64,000 nt of DNA. Origin: Piromyces finnis (Eukaryota > Neocallimastigomycota > Neocallimastigomycetes > Neocallimastigales > Neocallimastigaceae). Under the pieces are notes generated by a model. The model was given only the letters and a program-made list of their open reading frames with translations, did not search any database and had not been told where the DNA came from. Location: assembly GCA_002104945.1 (NCBI GenBank), contig MCFH01000016.1, positions 806,001-870,000 of the forward strand, given 5' to 3'. Position numbers and translations under genes: made by a program. Below, piece by piece: positions 1 to 10,622 of the stretch; the stretch's first letter is position 1; the number at the start of each line of letters is the position of its first letter.

Positions 1-1286
1 TTTAATAGTACTTAATCTTGACTCTTCTTCACTCTTTATTGAATCGGTAATATCATTATTGTTTTTATCTGTTTCATCATCTTTTATTGATTGTGATAAT
101 TCGTTTACGTCTGTTTCTGTTATTCCTTCACTAGTTATTTGGGACACCTCAGTGTTTTCAATTTCTGTATTTGAAGCATTAATAATTTGTGATGAAGTAT
201 CGTTACTTTCAACCTCGGTTGTTTCTGTGTTAGTTATATTTGAAATTTCTGGGTTAGATGTTTGAGAAATTTCAGTATTATTTTGTTCAGCAGGTTGATC
301 AATTCTTTCTTTTTTACTTTCTTCAGCTTTTTCATCTACTAATTGTGAAACTGCATCCATTAAAGTAATTTTTTCAATAGTTTTTGATTTGGTGGCGTCC
401 GTTTTTGATGGTGCTGTAACATCACTATCTATTATTGGTGAAATATTGCCATTATCTACAGCCATTGAATTTAATAGTGAATCTTTATTCATAAAAAGTG
501 TATTTGGAGAAAGATTTGGAATTAGTGTTTGTGGTAATTTTTCTTTTCCTGATAATTCATCATCTTTTTGTTCTAAAAGTACACTATGAAAAACCATTTT
601 TTTGGTAGTTTGGGTTAAAGGAATAAGTGGGAAATCCTTTGAAGAATTATTGGAATTTTCACCTGTAAGATATGAATATAATGATGATGATTGTTTAAGT
701 GATGCATTGGATGGATGTATTGAAGATTCTAAATTATCTTTATTATTATTATTAATTTTATTTTCATCCACCTCAAAAATCAAATCTGTTCCTAACGAGT
801 AATCTACTTCTCCCTTATATACAAAATTTCCAATTTTAAACATTGGTTGATCTGTATCCAAACCCTTTATTATTTTTATTAAATTTTAATTATGATAAAT
901 GATTTGAAAGAAAGTAAACATCGATTATTGTTCAATCCCCCAAAAATTATATTACATTAATTTATTATTAATTTTTAATAATTTTAAATTAATTTTTAGT
1001 TTTTATTTTTTCAAAATCTTAATAATCATATATACATTAACTTACAATCAAGGAATAACCATTGTTAATTTCAAGAGATCTCTTTAATAAATCAATGGTT
1101 AAATCGGATCCTAAATCCATTATCATATAAGTTGACTAATTATTCAATATAATTTTATGAGTTTAATATTAAGCATTCAATATGATAAGAATATGTTGTT
1201 ATTAATATTTATACCTCTTCTTCCCATTCATCTTCAGAATCAACTTCCATTTTGTCTGAACTTGATGGTTTATCCTCTTTTAACAT
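1..1286 (-). CDS. GTF3C6: TFIIIC subunit 6-like (triple-barrel domain), partial
   Basis: Role by family: small subunit of the RNA polymerase III factor TFIIIC (human GTF3C6, budding-yeast tau55, fission-yeast Sfc7). Exons on the minus strand are 1215..1286, 1046..1135 and 1..864; the last is still open at the window edge, so the C-terminus is missing. All junctions are GT/AG and in phase 0. An acidic start (residues 13-24, EVDSEDEWEEE) leads into the triple-barrel core: YMIMDLGSDL near residue 27, YSLIGLDTDQPMFKIGNF around 51-67, then YKGEVDYSLGTDLIFE at 70-85. After an Asn/Ser insert the last barrel strand follows (TTKKMVFHSVLLEQK, 140-154). The order matches human GTF3C6, including the GxDTxxP and LGTxxIFE motifs. 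The tail after about residue 156 is Ser/Thr/Glu-rich, looks disordered and is longer than in the human protein. The first ATG of the open frame was taken as start. It is divergent from the carrier gene at 2745. Confidence 0.85.
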
Positions 1287-2744
1287 TTTGAATTATTATT
1301 TTTAATTTTAGTACTTTTGTAATTTCGTTATATTTTTTTTGAGAATTGTGTATTGATATTTCAATTATCAGTAAAAGATAATAATAATATTAATATATTT
1401 TTAGTAAAATTTAAATTTAATTTTTTATATTTGGTATATGATTAAACTAATTGAAAAATATAAAATGCTGAAATGTTAATTTTAATCTTTTAATATTGAG
1501 ACATTTACTACTTTTTTTATTAGTTATAATTATATATCCAATATCTTATTATTGCTGTATATTTGTATATCTAGCAATAACAATATAAGTATGAATATTT
1601 GTATTTATTATTGCATGGGTAAAATAAAATATTCAATTTAAAAATTATTCTTTTTTTTTTAACTGAATATAAAGATTATTATTAATTTAAATTTACAAAA
1701 TTTAAAGTAATACAAAAAAATAAAAAAAAATTTTTATTAATTATTCTTAAATGAAAATAAATATATAATTTTTCTATTTAATACAATCTCTGCTTGATAC
1801 TGACTACTGATTTAATCATTTTTTCTCTTTGTTAATAATTATATAAAAGCTTTGTTTTCTTTAAAATATATATATTGAATTAAAAGGTGTAGATGAAATA
1901 AAAAAAAGACTACTAGTTATTTTCATTATTGTGGTTCTTCCACTTTTTCAAATACATCATATGATTATAATACATATAAAGAACTTTAATTTCTATTAAA
2001 ATTTAAAATTTTATTATATATAAAATTTTTTATAGAACATATTTTATTATTGATGTTAATATATATATTTTTTCTTTCTTTTTTATTTTTTTTTTTTTTT
2101 CAAAATTGAAATTTGATTTTTATTAACAGTGATAAAAATACAATTAAAAAATACAGAAAAATAATTATTAATGAACGTATGAGGGGAAAAGTATAAAATT
2201 TTAATAAAAATATACTTTTTTTAATTATCAATTGATATATTAGGAAAAAAAAAAAAAAACTGTAAATAGAAATAAAATATGAAATCCTTGGAATTTAATT
2301 AAAGTATGTATTTAATAAATATAACTAAAGCTTATGAATAATAAAGTTATATATTTAATAATGAAATAAAAAAGGAAAAACATTGTAAAATATTATTAGT
2401 TTAAATATTATATTGAATTATATTTTTGAAAAGTTATTATAAATTGTGTATTATTTTAAAATTTAATAATATAATTGTTAAAAAAAAAAAAAAAAAAATG
2501 ACACATAATATAGGAAATAAAAAATAATAAGAAAATAGTTAATTCAACAATTATTTCTTTTAAATATATACATATAAAAATATAAATGAATACTCTCTAT
2601 TATCAATTTTATAATAACTTTTTTTTTTATGTGTAATTTTATTTTTAAAAAAATATTTAAATTTTAATATTATTTTAGATAAAGTTCAATATATTTAAAT
2701 ACATTTTTATATAATACAAATTTAATGTTTAAATATTGGTGAAA
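1287..2744. other. AT-rich divergent intergenic region
   Basis: Spacer between two divergently transcribed genes (GTF3C6-like on minus, carrier on plus), so promoters of both should lie here. I see only A/T homopolymers and short AT dinucleotide runs. No open frame with coding character and no RNA gene was recognised. Confidence 0.6.
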
Positions 2745-4625
2745 ATGTCTAGTACACAAAACAATATAAATAAAAAGAGCATTCTTTATCGAATGTTTGA
2801 TAAAAATCTTCAAAAAAACCTAATAGGTTCAATGACTGGGTCAAAATCTTTGGATGAAGCTATTGCTGGTATTGGTGCAGGTATGGTTTCTACTTTAACT
2901 TTACATCCATTAGAAACTGTAAAGACAAGACTTCAAGGTATTTATTATTTTTATTTCTCATGTTAAATTTATATTTTATATTATTTAAAGTATATGAAAA
3001 AATAAAATAATAATAATTTAAAAAATAAAATTATTAATATATATAATTAATTTTTTATACATTATATCGATTTGAAAAAAAAAAACTCATAAAATGTTCA
3101 GTCCATGATGGCAGAATAATAGCTTTAAAACATAATGGTACTTTTAAAACTATGATAGATATTATTAAAAGTGATGGCTATAAAGGACTCTATCAAGGTT
3201 TATCACCAAATTTAATTGGTAATACTGTTTCATGGGGTATATACTTTTGGATGTAAGTGTTTAGAAAAAAAAAAAAAGTAGAAATTTTGCTCTTCTGGTA
3301 TAATTCGAAAAAATATATTTTTAACTTAATTTTAAATTTTTTTTTTTTTTTTAAAAAAAAAAAAGTTATTCTATGAAAAAAGACCAATACAGTAAACAAA
3401 ATAACGGCGAAAGATTAACAAAAACTCAACACATGAGAGCGTCATATCAAGCAGGTAAATTATTGACTATTAGTAAATATCACAAACAAACAAACAAAAG
3501 TATTTCTATTCTAATCTAATAATACTTTTAAAGGTTTAATTACTCAGGTAACTACAACTCCAATATGGTTAATTAAAACGAGAATGTGTATACAAACTCC
3601 AAGTGACCCAGAACGGTATAAAAGTATAATAGGTATAAATCATTTTTAATACATTTATATATACTATTATTAATAAAAAATTAAAGTCATATAAAATGAA
3701 AATTAATATATTAAATCAATTTAATTTTTATACTTTTATTTTTTTTTTATTTTTTAAATAAAAAATTAGATGCTGCCAGAAAAATTTATAAATATGAAGG
3801 AATAAAAGGATTTTATAAAGGAATGGTATCAACATTAGTTGGAACAAGTCATGGTGCAATTCAATTTATGGCATATGAAGAAATGAAAATTATATATAAA
3901 AATAGATATCCAGAAAAGGATAACTCTGTATGTATCTAGAAAAAAAAAAAAAAAAAAAACAAATTATTTTTCATAATTATTATTATTAATTTTTTAAAAA
4001 TTTTTCGTTATAATATACATATTTGTGTATATTCTAAAATATGAATATATATTATATATGTCATTTATTTAAATAATTTTTATATCGACAATCGAAAGGA
4101 TGCTTTAAGTTACATAGTGATGGCTGCGTCATCAAAAGTATTTGCTACCCTTATTACCTATCCGTATCAAGTTATAAGAGCTCGTTTGCAGGTAATTATT
4201 ATATTGTACTTTTTTATATATTTTTTATTTCTCAATATAAAATAATGCAATTTTTTTTTTTTAATTAAATCAATTTTTTTATTATTTTATTATTATTGTT
4301 ATTTTTTTTTTTTCAGACTCAAAGAAATAATGAATTTTATAATGGATGCATTGATGCTATCAAGAAAATTTATATGTAAATATATATATATAGTACATTT
4401 TTAATTCAATAATAATAATAAAGAAAAAAATATTCTAATTATTTAAATATTTATAAATTTAATAATAATAATAGTCGTGAGGGTGTATCTGGCTATTATA
4501 AAGGAATGTTTACAAATATTTTTAGAGTTCTACCAAATACATGCGTCACCTTTTTAGTATACGAAACCTTATCAAGATGTTTCTCTAAGAAGAATAAAAA
4601 GGAAACTAACAATGACATTAATTAA
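2745..4625 (+). CDS. SLC25A32: SLC25A32-like mitochondrial-family folate/FAD carrier
   Basis: Inner-membrane solute carrier. Exons: 2745..2937, 3102..3252, 3366..3454, 3534..3632, 3770..3927, 4099..4191, 4317..4375, 4475..4625; the sum encodes 330 residues and every junction is GT/AG. The three carrier repeats carry signatures PLETVK (residues 55-60), PIWLIK (154-159) and PYQVIR (252-257). The Trp in repeat 2 and the Gln in repeat 3, which replace the usual acidic residue, are typical of the folate/FAD/pyridine-nucleotide branch. Further SLC25A32 landmarks are [42 protein letters not shown] and the ARLQ end of repeat 3. The ATG at 2745 was chosen because the upstream in-frame codons are only TTG/GTG. 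The substrate (tetrahydrofolate, FAD, or NAD as in NDT carriers) cannot be read from sequence. If the host is a gut fungus the organelle would be a hydrogenosome. Confidence 0.92.
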
Positions 4626-4875
4626 TTAGAATGGTTAAAAAGAAGAAAAAATAATATAAAAACCAAAGAAAAATAATTATATGAAAATAGAACTCATTAA
4701 CAAAAATTTTTTTAATAAAAAAAAGAAGAAAGAAACAAAACAAAGCAAAACAAAAACAAAAACAAAATAATAACAATTATAATAACAATAATATAAAAAA
4801 TTAGATTTTATTTTATTAATATTTTTACTTTTTTTTTTAAAAAAAGTTGTAAATGAATAACTTATTTACAAAAAA

Positions 4876-4915
<40 letters not shown>

Positions 4916-5229
4916 TATACCCATGTTGAAGTAGATAAAAATAAATAAATTTAACTAATATAAATAAATTAAATTAAAAAAAAAAAAAGTTTATAGGATG
5001 AACCATATAATAAGAAATTATATGAAATATATTATCATTATGGTAATATGATTATTTTATTTTATTATATAAGAATTAAAATTTCCCAATGTTATTACTT
5101 GTTTAAATTTTATAATGTATATATAATTTTAATTGAAAGTAATACCTTGTTAAATTATTTTTACATTAATTTATTGTATTATATTATTTATTTTAAAGAT
5201 AGTTTTAATTGAATTCATGTACACTAATA
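4626..5229. other. AT-rich convergent 3' spacer
   Basis: Lies between the 3' ends of the carrier (+) and the unrecognised 341-residue gene (-). It contains A-rich runs followed by a short (AT)n tract near 4894-4918. No gene was seen. Confidence 0.6.
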
Positions 5230-6430
5230 TTATCTGTTAGATAAAAGATTACCTATTCTTCTTTTATCTTTATTACTTATATTTAAACAACTCCGTACTG
5301 GAATTGGTTTTAATAATAAATATTCCTTTAGTCGTATTGCATCTAAGGCAGTTTGTTGACCTTCTAATAGATGTTGAAGATCACCATTCTAAAAAAAATA
5401 TATATATATATATTTAATTTTAAAAAAAATTAATTAATAGTAATAAAATTTTCATTTGAATAAAAAAAAAAAGTAAATGTATAACTATAAAAATCACTAA
5501 AATTTTCAATCAAATTTAACTATACTAATTATATTAATTAGTTATTTAAAAAATAAAAATTACTCGACAATCTAATTGCCATAAAAATTGCTCTTTAATT
5601 CGTTGGTTTGCTTTTTGTGAAGCTTCTATAGATTCTTGTCTTTGTTTTTCTCTTATTTGTTGTAATTCATTAGCAGTTGGTTCTGTACCATAAATTGATT
5701 TTATTTTTTCTTGAATATTATGTTCATATTGATGATTTCGTTTATTTGTATTCATAATAAAATTTTGAATTTCTGGTAAAGGATTTTCATAAATATAATA
5801 TTTAGCTTGTAAATTTCTATCCATTTTTTCCCATTTACTTTTACTAATATTTTGACGATTGAATAAAGAAAAATTTACATTTCGATCATCTTCAGAATTT
5901 AAATCAATAGTCTTGGTAATTCTAGGAATTTGTTGATAGTCATTGAATGTTTTATTGGCTTCAAACCATTTCATTGGAAAAGCATGAGCTTTTTTTTTTA
6001 AATCAAAGTAGCATGTCGCTTCGTCAAATCTTTTAGAATAAGTTATTGATCCATCAGAATTACCTGTTTTATTATTCGGATCTGAACTTTTTCCAGGAGC
6101 TAGAATTTGTGATATTTTATCTTTAGGATTAGTTCCATTTGAGATATCATTAATGCTAAATCCTTCTTCATCATTTTCATCATCATCGTCATTATCATCA
6201 TCATCGATTTTATCTTTTGATTTTTTGTTGTAGTTTCGTTGTAGTATATTTTTACCATGTTTACGGTAATATGAAGAATAAAATACTAATGGTTGTGTTA
6301 ATTGCTCATTCAAAAATTTCATTAATTCAATTTTTTCTTTTGTCTTTAAGTTTTCCATAGATCGAGCACTCATTAATCCAATATCATCATCATTTGATTT
6401 TTTTTTTAAATTCTTTTTCTTCATTTCCAT
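5230..6430 (-). CDS. Hypothetical protein, two exons, 341 residues
   Basis: I do not recognise the family. Exons on the minus strand are 5564..6430 (289 codons) and 5230..5388 (52 codons plus stop), joined in phase 0 across a GTAATT...TTTTAG intron of 175 nt. The N-terminus is Lys/Asp rich (a run of Lys at 3-11, Asp/Glu block around 75-90) and probably disordered. A more complex, presumably folded or helical part follows: AHAFPMKWFEANKTFNDY (about 149-166), a WEKMDRNLQAKYYIYENPLP stretch, then a charged helix (NELQQIREKQRQESIEASQK). The second exon continues that helix (LQHLLEGQQTALDAIRLKEY) and ends in basic residues. No membrane segment or signal peptide is visible. A second in-frame ATG lies two codons downstream, so the exact start is uncertain by two residues. 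Confidence 0.72.
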
Positions 6431-7192
6431 TGTATTCGAATTTATAAATAATTTAAAAACAAATACAATATATACAATATATATATATTTTTTTCTTTCT
6501 TTTTTTTTATTTTAGCCCCTCCTATTTTTCTTTTTTTCTTTTTTATTTTTTTTCTTCTTTAGATTGAATAATAATATTAAATATATTAATTAAAAACAAA
6601 AAAATATAGGAAAAAAATAAATGAAATGTAAAAATAGAAAAAGTTTATTTATATTAAAACTAATTTTTTCTATTCTTAATATTAACATGACTATTTGATA
6701 TATAGTAAAAAAAAAAAAAAATTATAAAAGCCTATTCTTTATAATTACATTCATATATAAAAATATTTTTATTATTAATACAATATACAAAATAACAAGT
6801 CTTTATATATAACTAAACAATTATAAAATATTATTAATTTGAATATTTATTATTATTAAAAATTAATGGTTTATGACATTTACACATTCAGTATCATGAT
6901 TAATAATAACAAGCAATTGTTATTATTATTATAATTATTATTAAAACTAATAAAATATTTATTATTTTTTCTATTGACTTTATTATACACTCTAGGATTA
7001 AAATATATCAATACATTTTATTCTTATATTATTTACAATATTTTATAAAAAATTAATGATTAAATAAATTACTTTTATAAATAAATAACTTAACAAATAT
7101 AGTAATAACATTAAATTTATATATAGTTAATTTAAAACAAACATTTATTTCTATTTTGGGGTTTTTAATATATATATATATAGCATTATTAT
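6431..7192. other. AT-rich intergenic region
   Basis: Spacer between two same-direction minus-strand genes: the promoter side of the 341-residue gene and the 3' side of the 1081-residue gene. Only T-rich and AT-rich runs were seen. Confidence 0.55.
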
Positions 7193-10100
7193 TTATTCCA
7201 TAAATCTATCCTCAATGATTATCTCAGAAATTTCTACCTCTTTACCATCATTAGTATAATAAATATATGGTTTAGGAGAATCAAAAATATATTCATCTAT
7301 TATTTCAATAGTTTCTACCTTATTGAAACCATTTTCTTTATCAATTGGTAAAATAACTGGTTTAAATATTTTTTGACTCGATGAATGATGAATATTATTA
7401 TTTTCTAAATAATCTGAATTATCATAATAATGATAATCAATTGCTGATGAAGATTCTGTCTCAATTTCATGATTAATAACATCGTCATTTTGATTATAAT
7501 TCTTTTGTTGATTAATGTATTCAGATCCATTATGATTCAAGGATGATCGGGTATAATTAACGGTGGAAGAATTATTAATTTCAAAGGAACTAGAAATTTT
7601 TGAAATTTGTTTGGCAAAAATATCAGTTTCTGTTAATGATGAATTCATTTTTTCAAAAGAGATAACTTGATCATTTTCTATTTCTTGCTGAATGGATTTT
7701 TCTTCATTTGATGTTTTAACGATTTCTTTTTTCTCACTGGTGTTTTTTGATTTTATAATAAAGTTATTTTTAAAAAGTGAAAAATAAGAAAAAGAATTAG
7801 TTTTTTTGTTTTTTATTAAATTATTATTATCAGTACTATTAATATCAATATGATGAGCTTGAGATATTGAATGACTATTTTTTTTTTTAAACATGCTAAA
7901 GAAAAAATTTGTATTTTTTTTCTTTAAAAATTTTTCTTCCTTCTTTTCATTATTATCTACTAATACATCTATCTTTTCTAAATCCTCTCCTCCAATTACT
8001 GTTGTAAGAGATGATTGAACTTTTTCTAATCTATTGTCTATAAAATTATTATTATTTTCTTCTTCTTCTTTTACATCATTATTTATACTAGATTCACTAT
8101 TATTTTCAAATAAATAAAAATCCATTTTATTTCCATTACCCTCATCATCATTTATAATATTACTAGAACTATTATTGACATTGGGTTCATAGACACCAGT
8201 GTTACTTATATCATTATTATTTTTATCATTTCCATTATTGTCATCTTTTTTTATTAATTTTTTTGTATAGAGAATTAAAAAAAAAAAAAAAAAAAAGTAT
8301 TGATGATAATAAATAAAATATTAAATTAATTATACTTTTAATAATATATATACATATTATTCCCTAGTTACTATATTCTAATAAAATTAAAACATTCATT
8401 ATTTATATTATTTTTTTTATTAAATTACCTGATCCATTTTTGGAAGTATCAGCTAATGATAAAGATTGTCTTATTGTTTTGCATACAGTTTTTATATAGT
8501 TCATTGATTTTGATTTTTTTAATAAAATCGGGTCATTATTTGAAAAGTTTGTTAATTCTTGTGTTGATTTTTGATCTTCTATTGAATTAGATTCAATATT
8601 TTCTTCATCTTTGCTAAATTCTAATCTCTTGGGTATTTTTGATGGTTCTATCATCTTTTTATCTTTCATAAGATTTGAATATTTTAATATTTTCTTCTCT
8701 TGTTCAAGGTAATATTTTTTTTCCATATCCATTACTTTATCAATTAATTTTTTGGCTATTCTTTGCTTTTCCTTATTTTTATGTGAATTAACCTTTCGTA
8801 AATAAAATGGTATTTCTTCATTTTCATCATTAATATATTTGGATTCCTCTTTTACTTCTGCAAATTTAACAGCTTTGGTATCATCATTTATTAATATAGC
8901 AAATTTAATGCTATCTTTTTTCATGTTATGATGATCATCATCATCTCTTTCTGTTTCGTCATTAATTTCATACTTATTACTTTTACAGGATTCATTATTG
9001 GATTCATAATTATTATAATATTGTTCAGTATAATCATCATCAACTTCAACTTCATCATATTCATTGGTAAAATCGATAACAATCTTTGGATATTCATTAC
9101 CGAAAAACAATACCTCTTTTTTATTATAATTATCATAATCATCATCAACATATTCTATTGTTATTACTGGCAATTCACTTCCACAATTAATGTTGGTTTT
9201 ATTATTTTTCTTATTATTACCCAAAAATAAATTTTTTAACTTTTTAAATCCTAATTTAAATTCATTTTTAATATAGGTCTTTAATGTGCCATCTTCCATA
9301 ATATCAACTCTATCGATTCTCTTTATCTTTACATTCTCATTAAATGTCACCTTTTTTTTAATCTTTAACTCTTGTTGAATATCACATTTTTCTGGATAGG
9401 TGTCATTATCTACGATATAAATAGCATCATCATCCACACTAATAAAATCATCATCATGATCATCATTATTATCATTCATTGGAGATTTTACCTTGTGATT
9501 TGATGTATCATTTATATTATCGGGATAAATGATTTTTAAAGGTAAATTATTAAATAACTTTACATTTTTATTAATAGATTTCAAATTTGTATATTCCTGG
9601 TCATCATGCAATAATAATTTAAGACTCTTTGGATGATCTGAAGTTTTATGACTGATATTTGGATCTCTTTCAAATAATGAATAATTTGAACTTCCTGAAT
9701 TATCTATACTATTGTCAAAATATTCATTATATGAATCTTCATTTATAAATGAAAATGCATTATCATCAAGATTATTCATTATTATTGCTTCATTATACAA
9801 CTCCTTTCCTTTTTCTCTTCTAATATCTTCATCATCACTTAAAATGATATCACTGTTATAATTAAATATATTATCATAACTTAGAGAATCATCACTTATA
9901 TTGATAAAACTGTCAAATTTATCAATTCTTAAATTGTTTTTATTTATATGATTTTCATTTTGATTCATTTCAAAATGTTCAAAGCTATCGGTCAAAACAC
10001 TACTATCGTTAATAATCTCATCAACAGCAGGATTAAAATCACATAAACTTTCTAGTGAATTAATACTTTGATTTGTTTGATATTTTATGAAATTCTTATA

Positions 10101-10622
10101 ATTATGTTTATTAACAAGGGTTTCTGAGTGAGTGACAGTAGTTGAGTCATCTTTTTCTGTTGTTTCTACAATTTCATTATTAACAAGAGTCTCGGAATGA
10201 ATAATGGGTTCATGATTTTTACTATCGCCAAATTTAATAATATCTTCATTAATTAAAGTTTCAGAATGTTTTAGTTGAGGCTTTTCCGATGTGATACTAT
10301 TAGATATTTCCTCTTCAAGAAATTTTGATTGTTTATTTTGTTCGAAAAGATATAAACTAGAACAAGAGTCTTTATTAATTATAGTTCTCTCTGAATCTTT
10401 TTTACTTACTAACCAATCATTTTTTTTTTCGAGGATATTAACTTTTGACAATGAATTTTCCTTTGAAGATTTTATTTTTTTTAAAGAATAGTCATTTGTA
10501 AGTTTATTAGAAATTATTTGCATTTCATTTATAGGTTTGAGTTTGACAGAATTTAATAAATTACTATTGGACTCCGAACCATCTTTCTCTATTAATTTTG
10601 AATTAATAATACTTGAATTCAT
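7193..10622 (-). CDS. Hypothetical large disordered protein, two exons, 1081 residues
   Basis: Unrecognised. Exons on minus are 8429..10622 and 7193..8244, joined in phase 1 (TCA G / AT GAC) over a 184-nt intron with GTAATTT donor. The open frame of the second exon extends upstream past its first Met, and this supports one gene rather than two. The protein is dominated by Asp, Glu, Asn, Ser and Lys and is probably mostly disordered. Visible structure: three exact 23-residue-spaced HSETL(I/V)N repeats at residues 119, 142 and 165; acidic clusters around 386-400 and 525-560; a KKKVTF motif at 422-427 that fits the RVxF docking consensus for protein phosphatase 1; and Lys-rich blocks near 620-680. 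No catalytic domain, membrane helix or signal peptide is evident. A regulatory or scaffold role is only a guess. Confidence 0.7.
8245..8428 (-). other. Intron of the 1081-residue gene
   Basis: The minus strand reads GTAATTT at the 5' end and AAAAAAAG at the 3' end. Removing it joins two long open frames in phase. The acceptor follows an A-run, not a pyrimidine tract. Confidence 0.7.

Noticed and set aside
59-802. Three plus-strand open frames of 66-68 codons
   Set aside because: They are antisense to the in-phase third exon of the GTF3C6-like gene, which matches a known family.
8921-9230. Met/Ile-rich frames on both strands
   Set aside because: Shadow frames of the Asp/Glu/Asn-rich coding exon 8429-10622.
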